NCBI GenBank assembly: GCA_964455155.1
Contig: CAYVYH010000025.1
Span: 1-11,480 of the forward strand
Length of the DNA: 11,480 bases
From: UBA8403 sp964455155
GTDB taxonomy: Bacteria; Bacteroidota; Bacteroidia; Cytophagales; Amoebophilaceae
Reading direction: 5' to 3'
In this document: positions 1 to 7,761 of the stretch, one piece after another
Layout: the number at the start of each line of letters is the position of its first letter
Position numbering within the stretch: the first letter of the stretch is position 1
Made by a program: the position numbers and the translations under genes
Notes under the pieces: generated by a model
What the model saw: only the letters and a program-made list of their open reading frames with translations
Database searches by the model: none
Told to the model about the DNA's origin: nothing

Positions 1-495
<495 letters not shown>

Positions 496-595
496 GAATC
501 CCGCTTTACTTTTACATTTTTTATTGAATAAATCTAGTCAACTTTCTTTCTCACTAGAAAGTGTGTGACATAACAAGTGAGGCACTGCTACAAAT

Positions 596-706
<111 letters not shown>

Positions 707-867
707 TTATTTCTTCCCTTCATCTTCCCATTATCCCTTTCCTTTAAGCGGGAGTAAGCTTCGCTAATTCTAGCTTCAGCTTCTACGACCTTATTTCCTG
801 GCATATTGTGCATGGCAGAGAAGCATACATAGTTATAATCTCCTAGTTTGTTAACCTTGTGCATTCA
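707..867. other. spacer after 5S rRNA, no gene seen
   Basis: A T-rich tract follows the 5S gene, then sequence without a convincing frame on either strand. A minus-strand frame opens at an ATG at 864 and has a fairly protein-like first 50 codons. It runs into the 5S gene before ending, so it is at most a leftover of a lost gene. Confidence 0.5.
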
Positions 868-900
868 GATTGTTGCAGAGTAGTAACAATCGTCTTTTTT
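868..900 (+). terminator. intrinsic terminator of the 23S-5S unit
   Basis: GATTGTTGC (868-876) pairs with GTAACAATC (883-891) as a 9-bp stem with one G-U pair and a 6-nt loop. It is followed by GTC and a run of six T (895-900). This is the layout of a rho-independent terminator on the plus strand, about 160 bp after 5S. The stem is rather A/T-rich. It would separate rRNA transcription from the next gene. Confidence 0.6.
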
Positions 901-929
901 ATAGCTTTTATTATACTATATAGTAACCT

Positions 930-937
930 TAAGTTTG
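930..937 (+). promoter_or_regulatory. Bacteroidota-type -7 promoter element (TAAGTTTG)
   Basis: TAAGTTTG matches the TAnnTTTG consensus used by the Bacteroidota primary sigma factor. It lies just after the terminator and 17 bp before the ATG at 955, so the leader would be only about 10-15 nt. No TTG -33 box is visible at the expected spacing, so the call rests on the -7 element and on position. Confidence 0.45.
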
Positions 938-954
938 ATTAACATAACGCAAAG

Positions 955-3081
955 ATGATGGATCTATTGAGGAGATTACGCTTTCTGAGTTTACTAAGCA
1001 TTGTGCCATCAGTATTCCAGTGCGCTCCCTGCTTTGCCGCAGAGGCTCAGTCTTCTGCGCAAAAATATCGCTTAGTTACAGCTATTGCTGACTATTACGT
1101 CAAATCCTTGCCTAGTGAAGGTAGTTTCACTAAAGAAGTAGTTTCAAAAAAGCGCGCTGCGCATGAGGCTTGGCCAGTCAACCTTGGAGAAAGAACCAGG
1201 CGTGAGGTGGTATTCAACCGCATTTTTACGAAGAGTGAAAAGTGTGCTTTGCTCCAAAAAGAGATGTCACCCGTTTTGAACGAGTATGCTTGGAAGGACT
1301 TGCGCCTTTTTTACGGCACAACCAGTGCGCCTGCCTACCACCTGATGAGCCGTATTAATAGAACCGTGACTGCTTTGGGAGAGGGTGCCTTAGCTACTCT
1401 GCTGGTGACGCCCACGAGCAAAATCGAGGAGGTGTTTAAGCGACAGCATCTCATCCAGACTTTTTTGGACAGTACGGAAGAAGTAGACCGACTCAAAGCT
1501 AGCCTACGCCACTATCAAGAAGCTGAACAAAGTGTATTGTCTTTGTGGACTCCTACAGATCCATTATACACCAAAGAGTATAAAAAGTACATGGATAATC
1601 ATTTTTATACAAAAGATGACGAATCAGCTAATAAAAATGTAGGATGGTTGGAGTTGAGGAAGCGATTTTTTCGCGATTTTTTGGGAATACAATACTACTT
1701 TCTGTGGCCAGTGGTCCGCCCTCTAGGACAAGAAATATCCGGTCTTATTATAAAACGAAAGTTAGGTACTGCTTTGATCTCAAGAGAGCGGCTAAGGCGG
1801 GGATGGATAGGTGCCATACCTTATTATGGGGGATGGTATCAATGGAGTCGGGATAAGTCTAGATTTTCGACTATCTACCACGTGGCGGTGGAGGCTTATT
1901 ATACTTGGACAGCCTATCAAGGTATCAGTAATTACTTAGAATACTCTTCTGTGCTACGCAGCCTGTCTTTGCGTATGGCAGATGTACAGAAATTTGTGAC
2001 TGCTGCTTCGGACGTAAGCGCGTGCATAGCCGCTTCTCCAACACTAGAAGCCGCCTATGGAGCACGACTCGCAAGTATTAGAAACTTACTGGCGCAAGAC
2101 CAAGAGCAGACTGATCTAGGGAGGTTAGTTCGTTACCTAAAAACGCTTCCTTATAACCATTGGTCTTATTTTTTCAACAATGCCGGCCGTTTGTTAGCCA
2201 GCCATAAACTTTTTACAGAATATAAAGATTATTTTGCCGATGCCATGTATGAATTGGGTGAGCTAGACGCCTTTGTTGGTATAACTACGCTGATGCAAGA
2301 GGCCCGAGACTATCCTGCTACTCATGCTTATGTATTTACTACGTTGTTGGACCGTAGCCAGCAGCAAAACCCCTATATAAAGCTGGAGGAAATGTGGAAT
2401 CCGTTCTTGGATGCCAAGATAGCGGTAGGTAACTCTGTATTGATGGATGCTGCTGGGGGTACCAGCAATATCATTCTTACAGGGCCGAATGCAGGAGGAA
2501 AGTCTACCTTTTTGACAGGAGTAGCGACTAGCTTACTACTCAGTCAGACGTTTGGTATTGCACCTGCTCGGGAGGCGACTCTGACGCCTTTCGATAATAT
2601 CAATACTTTTATTGATATCAGTGATGACATTGCAGCAGGGAAATCACTCTTCATGGCCGAGGTGGATCGCGCACAAAAGCACATTGCACGGCTTGAAGGG
2701 CTTCTAAAAGACGAGTTTAGCTTCAGCATATTTGATGAGCCTTTTAGTGGCACGAATCCCACGGAAGGTGGGGCTGCTGAATATGCTATTTTAGAGGCTA
2801 TGGCCGACTACTCCAATACACTCAACATAGTGGCTACACATTACCCCATTGTGATGCTGTTAGAGAAGAATGCTCCAGAAAAAGGTTTTGTCAACTACAT
2901 GGTCTACATCACGTATCAGGGTGCTAAAAAGAGGTTGAAATACACCTATAAGGTGATCCCTGGAAAATCTAATCAAGCCATTGCTATTGATATTCTTGAA
3001 GAAGCAGGCTACGACACAAAGTTATTACAACGTGCGCGAGAAATTATTGCGCATCCTGAGCGGTATCCTGCCAGTTTTTAA
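955..3081 (+). CDS. MutS-related ATPase (domains III and V) with N-terminal signal peptide
   Basis: A 708-residue protein of the MutS family. Residues 1-30 look like a secretion signal: basic MMDLLRRLR, a hydrophobic core, then the possible cleavage site CFAAEA. A MutS core-like helical segment starts near 131 (RTVTALGEGAL, then a KRQ segment near 163). A second core part near 430-490 contains ELDAFVGI. The C-terminal ATPase domain has Walker A GPNAGGKST (510-518), the KSLFMAE motif (563-569), Walker B IFDEP with D594 and E595, the GTNPTEG loop (599-605) and a THY switch. The mismatch-recognition domain I of true MutS is not visible, and neither is a Smr nuclease domain, so this is not housekeeping MutS or MutS2. 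A hydrophobic stretch with FLGIQYYFLWPVV (242-254) could be a second membrane segment. The two adjacent ATGs (955, 958) have no clear ribosome-binding site. It appears to be transcribed alone. Its role is unknown. The family assignment is firm; the export prediction is inference. Confidence 0.88.
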   Translation: MMDLLRRLRFLSLLSIVPSVFQCAPCFAAEAQSSAQKYRLVTAIADYYVKSLPSEGSFTKEVVSKKRAAHEAWPVNLGERTRREVVFNRIFTKSEKCALLQKEMSPVLNEYAWKDLRLFYGTTSAPAYHLMSRINRTVTALGEGALATLLVTPTSKIEEVFKRQHLIQTFLDSTEEVDRLKASLRHYQEAEQSVLSLWTPTDPLYTKEYKKYMDNHFYTKDDESANKNVGWLELRKRFFRDFLGIQYYFLWPVVRPLGQEISGLIIKRKLGTALISRERLRRGWIGAIPYYGGWYQWSRDKSRFSTIYHVAVEAYYTWTAYQGISNYLEYSSVLRSLSLRMADVQKFVTAASDVSACIAASPTLEAAYGARLASIRNLLAQDQEQTDLGRLVRYLKTLPYNHWSYFFNNAGRLLASHKLFTEYKDYFADAMYELGELDAFVGITTLMQEARDYPATHAYVFTTLLDRSQQQNPYIKLEEMWNPFLDAKIAVGNSVLMDAAGGTSNIILTGPNAGGKSTFLTGVATSLLLSQTFGIAPAREATLTPFDNINTFIDISDDIAAGKSLFMAEVDRAQKHIARLEGLLKDEFSFSIFDEPFSGTNPTEGGAAEYAILEAMADYSNTLNIVATHYPIVMLLEKNAPEKGFVNYMVYITYQGAKKRLKYTYKVIPGKSNQAIAIDILEEAGYDTKLLQRAREIIAHPERYPASF

Positions 3082-3094
3082 GTAACCTTAGAGG

Positions 3095-3640
3095 TATAGC
3101 AGGCTGCCTGCCTTACCGGGTACGCTTGTAGCTGGTTGGTGCACAATGAATTTTGTACCCTCAACCCCATTTTTATGCTAGGCCCGGTAGGAGTAGATTG
3201 CGATAGTAAGGTCATCCCGGTACAGAAAGCAATAGATTGGGCACTAGGCGAGGCGATTCTTCGAGAGATCGGTCAACATGACATTGCGCATGCTTCGTAC
3301 TTAGCCATGCGTCGCGCTATTGCGAGGCTATGTGCTCTGCCTGAATTATCGCTCATTGACGGAAGCCGTTTTCAGTCCTACAAAAACATTCCATATCAAT
3401 GTATTGTTAAAAGCGATTCCCAGTTGGCACCCATCGTGGCTGCCTCCGTACTGGCCAAAGTACACTTAGGTGCACGGATGTGCCAGCTGGCACAAGGCTT
3501 GCCGGGCCATGAATGGGGAAGCACAGCGTATCTTAAGAAGGCCTACCGTTGTGCAATTTATCAGTTGGGTATTACGGATGGACCGTCGCCATGGCTTTCG
3601 ACTTTGTACCATCATGTAAATGCTCAGCTACTCCGTTGCT
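3095..3640 (+). pseudogene. rnhB: decayed ribonuclease HII
   Basis: An intact RNase HII would cut RNA in RNA-DNA hybrids. The open frame from about 3136 carries recognisable middle and C-terminal blocks: WALGE (from residue 35), ASYLAM, LSLIDGSRF (with D75), YKNIPYQCIVKSDS, and AASVLAK. Between the tryptophan and LAM the spacing equals that of E. coli RnhB. However, the N-terminal DEAGRG motif with two of the four catalytic acids is absent. The fourth aspartate, after AASVLAK, is replaced in KVHLGARM. The EIDELNI-type motif reads EIGQHDI. A DSK motif survives at residues 23-25 but with too little sequence before and after it. Bases 3095-3135 hold out-of-frame traces (GCL-like) of the lost N-terminus. 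The frame also runs on past the normal C-terminus. I judge it a pseudogene in spite of the long open frame. Confidence 0.8.
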
Positions 3641-3656
3641 TAGATGGAATATCCCA

Positions 3657-3958
3657 ATGTCGACGACTCCTTGGTCTAGGGTGCCTTCTGTAAAAATCAC
3701 CTTGGCACTGGGAGCGGTATACTGGCTGCTCATCGTTGGAAAATCCCAATCTGGCTAGCCTTCGGCTTGTTGAGATTGCTGTTGTTTATCTATATATATC
3801 CTCCTTATCGTAAGTACACCGCTAGCAAGTCTGGTTTTTGGAGCCCCTAGCTGGGTTTTTTAGGCATAGGGAGCCTCTTCTACTTGACTATCTGCATTGT
3901 TGGACGTATAAAGTGTGCCGTGATGCTGAGTATTTTAGTCAGTGGTCAGCATCTGTAG
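3657..3958 (+). pseudogene. probable broken membrane-protein gene
   Basis: From an ATG at 3657 a hydrophobic frame runs to about 3736 (segment ITLALGAVYWLLIVG). In the next frame it continues as IPIWLAFGLLRLLLFIYIY, then reaches a TAG at 3846-3848. After that stop, still in the same frame, comes LGFLGIGSLFYLTICIVG before a final TAG at 3956. Three consecutive membrane-like segments joined by one frameshift and one in-frame stop suggest the wreck of an integral membrane protein. The LLRLLLFI part faintly recalls the first helices of membrane-bound mannosyltransferases, but I do not assign a family. It lies just after the rnhB pseudogene on the same strand. Confidence 0.4.
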
Positions 3959-4617
3959 AGGCATATGGGGCGTTGGTCTTAGAAAATGCCCATGAGAAAG
4001 GAGCCCGTAATAGTGTGATAGTAGCGGTCTGTCGCGCTCGTGTACCAAGACAGTGAAAGCTAGGCGCAGGGGAAAGTGTGGGTGTCTTTTTTCAAAGCCA
4101 TTGCACGGCTGCTGATTCTTGGACAATCTCGTGAAACACCTGTTACCAGGAGTCCAAATGAATTTGATGACGTAGCTTTTCCCAGCTTTTCTCAAATGGA
4201 TCACAAGCAGTGAGACATTAGCATGTCATAGGAGCGTTTAAATGCATATGGTTATAGTTGAAGAAAAAAATTTCTTGACAACTGTGTCGGCCTACCCCTT
4301 TTTGGGGGATAATTTGGGGCGATACATATTTATTGAGCAATAGCGGTAGTGTCAGGCTGTTGAAGTATGCTTTAATCCGCTAATCTTCCATATAAAATTA
4401 CCAAAATCGCACTACAGTGTTATATTGTACCTGCTGAGACGTCGATACTTCTGGGTGATTCTACGGCAGCATGAAACACGGAAAAATCCTGGTATAAAAT
4501 TAAGCGGGTGATACGCTCGTGAACTGACTGAGGTCATCATAAGCACGGCCAGAGACACGTAAGTCATTAGTGTCTATCTCCTCAAATTTGGGTTCACAGG
4601 GCCTAAATGGTGTAGCG
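3959..4617. other. decayed intergenic DNA, no gene assigned
   Basis: No complete gene is visible. On the plus strand a frame at about 4064-4213 (with LLILGQSRETP) is open for 49 codons without a usable start. On the minus strand, directly downstream of the tRNA, a frame from 4616 to 4503 gives 38 protein-like codons (including DLRVSGRAYDDLSQF). It ends in TAA at 4500-4502, and the same frame goes on with several more stops to about 4260. Stop density over the longer minus-strand stretch is no better than chance, so this is only suggestive of an old gene. Confidence 0.5.
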
Positions 4618-4691
4618 TGATCCCGTCAGGACTCGAACCTGAAACCTACTGCTTAGAAGGCAGTTGCTCTATCCAATTGAGCTACGGAACC
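4618..4691 (-). tRNA. tRNA-Arg (anticodon UCU)
   Basis: Read on the minus strand, the 74-nt sequence folds as a full cloverleaf. The acceptor stem is GGTTCCG/CGGGATC with A as discriminator. The D arm is GCTC...GAGC. The anticodon stem ACTGC/GCAGT encloses the loop CTTCTAA, and the T arm is CAGG-TTCGAGT-CCTG. The anticodon TCT (positions 4657-4655) reads AGA and AGG codons. CCA is not encoded. It starts only 8 nt after the stop codon of the peroxiredoxin gene on the same strand, so it is probably co-transcribed and cut out of that messenger. Confidence 0.97.
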
Positions 4692-4699
4692 AAGGTATT

Positions 4700-5152
4700 T
4701 TACTCCTGGAGTATCTGTGCGGCGTGACTTACCGTTTTCACACGGTCAACAATTTTGATGATTTTCCCCGTTTCGTCGATGACAAAAGTGAGGCGTGCTG
4801 TGCCCCAGTATTGCTTTCCAAACATAGATTTTTGCACCCAAGTGCCATATTGCTCATGGATGGCATGATCTTCATCGGCGATGAGTCGGAAAGGAAGCTG
4901 CTTACTTTCAATAAATCGTTTGTGAGATGCTGCACTGTCTACACTGACACCCACCACTTCATAGCCTGCCTGCAGCAGAGCAGTATAGTTGTCTCTTAGA
5001 TTACAAGCTTGTGCTGTGCAGCCGGGTGTATTATCCTTAGGGTAAAAGTAAAGCACCAGCTTCCTATTAGCAAAGTCGGCCAGCTTGATGGTTTCACCAT
5101 TCTGGTCTTTGCCTACAAAGGCTGGCGCGAGGTCGTTGACTTTTAGGTGCAT
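4700..5152 (-). CDS. bcp: thioredoxin-dependent peroxiredoxin, PrxQ/Bcp type
   Basis: A complete 150-residue protein, the usual length for the family. It reduces hydrogen peroxide and alkyl hydroperoxides in the cytoplasm, using thioredoxin or a similar donor. The active site reads YPKDNTPGCTAQAC: C45 is the peroxidatic cysteine and C50, five residues on, is the resolving cysteine of the PrxQ alpha type. The segments FADFYP-like VLYFYPKD, VVGVSVDS, FRLIADED and TFVIDETGKI follow in normal order. The start ATG is 12 nt after the stop of the bacilliredoxin gene, and the tRNA-Arg follows by 8 nt, so it belongs to the same minus-strand unit. No truncation is seen. Confidence 0.95.
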   Translation of the reverse strand: MHLKVNDLAPAFVGKDQNGETIKLADFANRKLVLYFYPKDNTPGCTAQACNLRDNYTALLQAGYEVVGVSVDSAASHKRFIESKQLPFRLIADEDHAIHEQYGTWVQKSMFGKQYWGTARLTFVIDETGKIIKIVDRVKTVSHAAQILQE

Positions 5153-5164
5153 AGTTTCTCAAGT

Positions 5165-5626
5165 TCAATGGCTAGCGACTGTTGGCACAGCTTGGGCCAC
5201 AGCGGGCAACCTACCACATGTCTCTAGTACACCCTGGAGCTGTGTCGCCATGATTTCCGGTGGTGTCTCTTTAATCGGATGTCTTTCTACAAAGTAGACT
5301 AACTCCCCGTCTTTGAACAAAGCAATGGCTGGAGAAGAGGGAGGGTAGGGTTTGGTATATGTAAATACCCGCGCTGTTGCGTGTTCATCTACCCCCGCAA
5401 ACACCGTAACCAAGTGGTCTGGTTGATAATTGCTCGCTGCCAGTGCCATCTTGATGCCTAGTCGTGCACCCGTTCCTGCACAGCCGCACATAGAGTTGAC
5501 GAAAAGCAGGGTAATACCTCGACGATCCTCCATATGGTCTGTCACCGCCTTTGCTGTCTTAAGTGGTTTGAAGCCTACCTCCATAAGCTCTCTCTCCATC
5601 AATACTACTAGTTCTTCTGGGTACAT
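5165..5626 (-). CDS. BrxA/BrxB family bacilliredoxin (YphP/YqiW, DUF1094)
   Basis: A complete protein of 153 residues. It opens with the family hallmark MYPEELV and carries the CGC redox motif in VNSMCGCAGTGAR (C47, C49). Further on are HLVTVFAGVDEHATAR and PYPPSSPAIALFKDGELVYF, then the ERHPI segment, all typical of the family. In Firmicutes these proteins remove bacillithiol from oxidised proteins. Many Bacteroidota carry homologues, and whether this organism makes bacillithiol cannot be judged from the window. It lies 67 bp after sufT and 12 bp before bcp on the same strand. A weak promoter can be drawn in the 67-bp gap, so the thiol-redox pair may have its own start as well as read-through from suf. 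Confidence 0.92.
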   Translation of the reverse strand: MYPEELVVLMERELMEVGFKPLKTAKAVTDHMEDRRGITLLFVNSMCGCAGTGARLGIKMALAASNYQPDHLVTVFAGVDEHATARVFTYTKPYPPSSPAIALFKDGELVYFVERHPIKETPPEIMATQLQGVLETCGRLPAVAQAVPTVASH

Positions 5627-5659
5627 TTTGTTAAAAGTTGTAAGTGACGGACAATACTA

Positions 5660-5690
5660 CGAAAATAAAAGCTTTATAGCTGCTTCCCAA
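5660..5690 (-). promoter_or_regulatory. possible promoter before the bacilliredoxin gene
   Basis: On the minus strand TATTTTCG (5667-5660) matches TAnnTTTG except for one base, and a TTG (5690-5688) lies 20 nt upstream, near the -33 spacing of Bacteroidota promoters. The start codon is about 34 nt downstream. This is weak evidence; the gene may rely on suf read-through. Confidence 0.25.
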
Positions 5691-5693
5691 TCT

Positions 5694-6020
5694 TTACAAA
5701 AAGCCAAGGGCTAACTTTGCTTCTTCCGACATCATCGTTTGACTGTACGGAGGCTCAAATGTAAGCGCTACTTGAACTTCATTCACACCTTCTATAGCCT
5801 TGATGCTAGCTTCTACTTGACCCGGTATCATCTCAGCAGCCGGGCAGCTGGGCGAGGTAAGGGTCATTAAAACCTGAACGTTGTTGAGTGGATAGATGGT
5901 GATCTCATAAATCAGACCTAGTGCATAAATGTCTACAGGAATCTCTGGATCATACACTTGCTTGAGGGCTTGAATAACTTGTTCTCTGCTTATGTTAATT
6001 ATTTCGGTTTTCTCGGCCAT
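5694..6020 (-). CDS. sufT: SufT-type Fe-S maturation factor (DUF59/MIP18 family)
   Basis: A 108-residue protein of the DUF59 family that takes part in Fe-S cluster maturation or transfer alongside the Suf machinery. The signature segments are DPEIPVDIYALGLIYEI (from D24), then MTLTSPSCPAAE with the invariant C59, and LTFEPPY near the C-terminus. The end MSEEAKLALGFL is typical of Bacteroidota SufT. I chose the ATG at 6020. A longer in-frame start at 6083 would add 21 basic, non-conserved residues that lie over the end of sufE. With the chosen start there is a 28-nt gap after the sufE stop. The position inside the suf run supports the role. Confidence 0.92.
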   Translation of the reverse strand: MAEKTEIINISREQVIQALKQVYDPEIPVDIYALGLIYEITIYPLNNVQVLMTLTSPSCPAAEMIPGQVEASIKAIEGVNEVQVALTFEPPYSQTMMSEEAKLALGFL

Positions 6021-6048
6021 ATGTAGAAAAGTTGAGGCAACGCTGCGC

Positions 6049-6495
6049 CTACGCTTTTTGCTTAGTCTTTTGCGCAATAGCAATGAGCTTTATTTCTTTC
6101 ACCATATTGGCAAAGCCGTTAGACCGCTGAAAGCCGAGCAGTTGTGTCATACCAATCTTGCCAACAAAGTATAAGTTTGCGTGGATGATATCTTCTATTT
6201 TCTGCCCAGAGAGCACCCGAAGAAGTAGACTAATGAGTCCTTTGGTAATGGCTGTGTTACTATCTCCCTCAAAGAACAATAAATCTTCTTTTCTTGCATA
6301 GGTAAGCCACACCTTGGATAAGCAACCTCTAATTGTGTTGTGCTCGTTTTTGAGGACGGCGTTCATGGGTGTCAGTCGCTCGCCCAGGTCCATGATGTAG
6401 GTGAGCATACGTTCCCTATCCTGCTCCAGCGTTTGAAACTCTCTGATGATTTCTTCCTGTATGGCACTGATGGTAGGCAAGGGAGTGTTTTGCAT
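6049..6495 (-). CDS. sufE: SufE sulfur acceptor for SufS
   Basis: A complete protein of 148 residues. SufE takes persulfide sulfur from the SufS active-site cysteine and passes it to the SufBCD scaffold. The key loop is NTIRGCLSKVWL with the acceptor C58, equivalent to C51 of E. coli SufE. Also conserved are YIMDLGERL near residue 33, FFEGDSNTAITKGLISLLL in the middle, and the segment around LGFQRSNGFANM. The ATG is 3 nt after the sufS stop, which implies translational coupling. No odd features, apart from a lysine-rich tail. Confidence 0.95.
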   Translation of the reverse strand: MQNTPLPTISAIQEEIIREFQTLEQDRERMLTYIMDLGERLTPMNAVLKNEHNTIRGCLSKVWLTYARKEDLLFFEGDSNTAITKGLISLLLRVLSGQKIEDIIHANLYFVGKIGMTQLLGFQRSNGFANMVKEIKLIAIAQKTKQKA

Positions 6496-6498
6496 GGT

Positions 6499-7755
6499 TT
6501 AGTAGTAAGTTTTTTTCTGTACTATCCTTGTCACCTCCGTTGCAAACTGCTCTACCTCTTCCTTGGTATTATAAATAGCAAAGGAGGCACGTACGATTCC
6601 TTCAATTTTAAAAAAATCCATCAAAGGTTGCGCGCAGCCGTGACCTGTTCTAACGGCAATCCCATTCGCATCTAGCAACATGCCCACATCCAGGTGGTGC
6701 ATACCTTCCACAACAAACGAGAGCACGCCGACCTTGTTAGGTGCCGTGCCGATGATCTGAACTCTTCTAAGATGACTCAACAGATCGGTAGCGTAATTTA
6801 GTAACTTATTTTCGTGTGCCATAAGGGTTTCGTACCCTACTTGCTTGATAAAGTTCAATGCTTCTTGCCAGGCGATAATACCAGCTATGTTGGGCGTACC
6901 TGCTTCGAACTTGTAGGGGAGGTCATTGTAAGTAGTGTGTGCTAGAGTTACTTTCTGAATCATCTCACCACCGCCTTGATAAGGAGGCATCTCCTCTAGT
7001 AGGGCCCTTTTCCCGTATAAGACGCCCACGCCCGTGGGGCCATATGCCTTATGTGCAGAGAAAGCCAAGAAATCGCAATCTAACTCCTGCACATCAATAG
7101 GCAAATGCGGAACGGCTTGAGCCGCATCTACTACCACAATAGCCCCCTGTGTATGGGCCTGTTGAATGATCTCCTTGAGTGGATTGATCGTACCCAGTGT
7201 ATTAGAGACATAGCTGATAGCAACAATCTTAGTCTTTGACGTGAGAAGCTTTTCTAAAGTTGATAGCATTAGCTTGCCTATTTTGCTAATGGGGATGACC
7301 TTTAAAACAGCTCTCTTGGCCTGACAAAGCATCTGCCAGGGCACAATGTTGGCATGGTGCTCCATATGCGAGATGATAATCTCGTCACCTGCCTGCACTT
7401 GTGTCTGCCCATACGTGGCAGCTACGAGATTGATGCTCGCTGTAGCGCCTGAAGTAAAGATGATTTCCGCTGTGTCGGCAGCACGAATAAACTGCTGTAC
7501 ACTATGTCTGGTTGCCTCCAAGGCAGATGTTGCCCTTTCAGACAATGTATACATGCCTCGATGAACGTTGGCATTGTCGTGCTGGTAATAATGCGTGAGT
7601 GCATCTAGTACTGCTTGTGGTTTTTGTGTTGTGGCAGCATTATCTAGATAAATCAGCGGCTTGCCATAGACAGTTTGCCACAAGGCAGGAAACTGTGCTC
7701 TAATCTTTTGAATATCTAGTGCGCTGTGCGCGGGTGCTGCTGGCATGCGTGACAT
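6499..7755 (-). CDS. sufS: SufS cysteine desulfurase (PLP-dependent)
   Basis: A complete 418-residue group II cysteine desulfurase, which turns cysteine into alanine and leaves a protein-bound persulfide. The order of motifs is YLDNAATTQKP near the N-terminus, NVHRGMYTLSERAT, then IIFTSGATASINLVA, SHMEHHANIVPWQ, VVDAAQAVPH, and FSAHKAYGPTGVGVLYG with the PLP lysine K236. The catalytic cysteine C374 is in RTGHGCAQPLM. The motif has the short-loop form of SufS, not the longer loop of IscS/NifS. The ATG is 6 nt after the sufD stop, consistent with one operon. An ATG three codons further in is an alternative start. Confidence 0.97.
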   Translation of the reverse strand: MSRMPAAPAHSALDIQKIRAQFPALWQTVYGKPLIYLDNAATTQKPQAVLDALTHYYQHDNANVHRGMYTLSERATSALEATRHSVQQFIRAADTAEIIFTSGATASINLVAATYGQTQVQAGDEIIISHMEHHANIVPWQMLCQAKRAVLKVIPISKIGKLMLSTLEKLLTSKTKIVAISYVSNTLGTINPLKEIIQQAHTQGAIVVVDAAQAVPHLPIDVQELDCDFLAFSAHKAYGPTGVGVLYGKRALLEEMPPYQGGGEMIQKVTLAHTTYNDLPYKFEAGTPNIAGIIAWQEALNFIKQVGYETLMAHENKLLNYATDLLSHLRRVQIIGTAPNKVGVLSFVVEGMHHLDVGMLLDANGIAVRTGHGCAQPLMDFFKIEGIVRASFAIYNTKEEVEQFATEVTRIVQKKTYY

Positions 7756-7761
7756 ATTATA

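Noticed and set aside
3838..4056. Plus-strand open frame of 72 codons
   Set aside because: It overlaps the membrane-protein remnant in another frame. The part with EAYGALVLENAHEKG looks somewhat protein-like, but no family or start signal supports it.
3935..4204. Minus-strand open frame of 89 codons
   Set aside because: Composition is not protein-like (rich in H, R, P), and no motif or promoter is seen.
4296..4308. CCCC-TTTTT-GGGG hairpin as a terminator
   Set aside because: The stem is only 4 bp and no T-run follows on either strand.
4554..4577. Inverted repeat AGACAC...GTGTCT downstream of tRNA-Arg
   Set aside because: Six base pairs with an 11-nt loop and no T-run on the minus strand; expected by chance in this length.
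6021..6083. Longer sufT start adding 21 residues
   Set aside because: The extra residues are basic, not conserved, and overlap the end of sufE.
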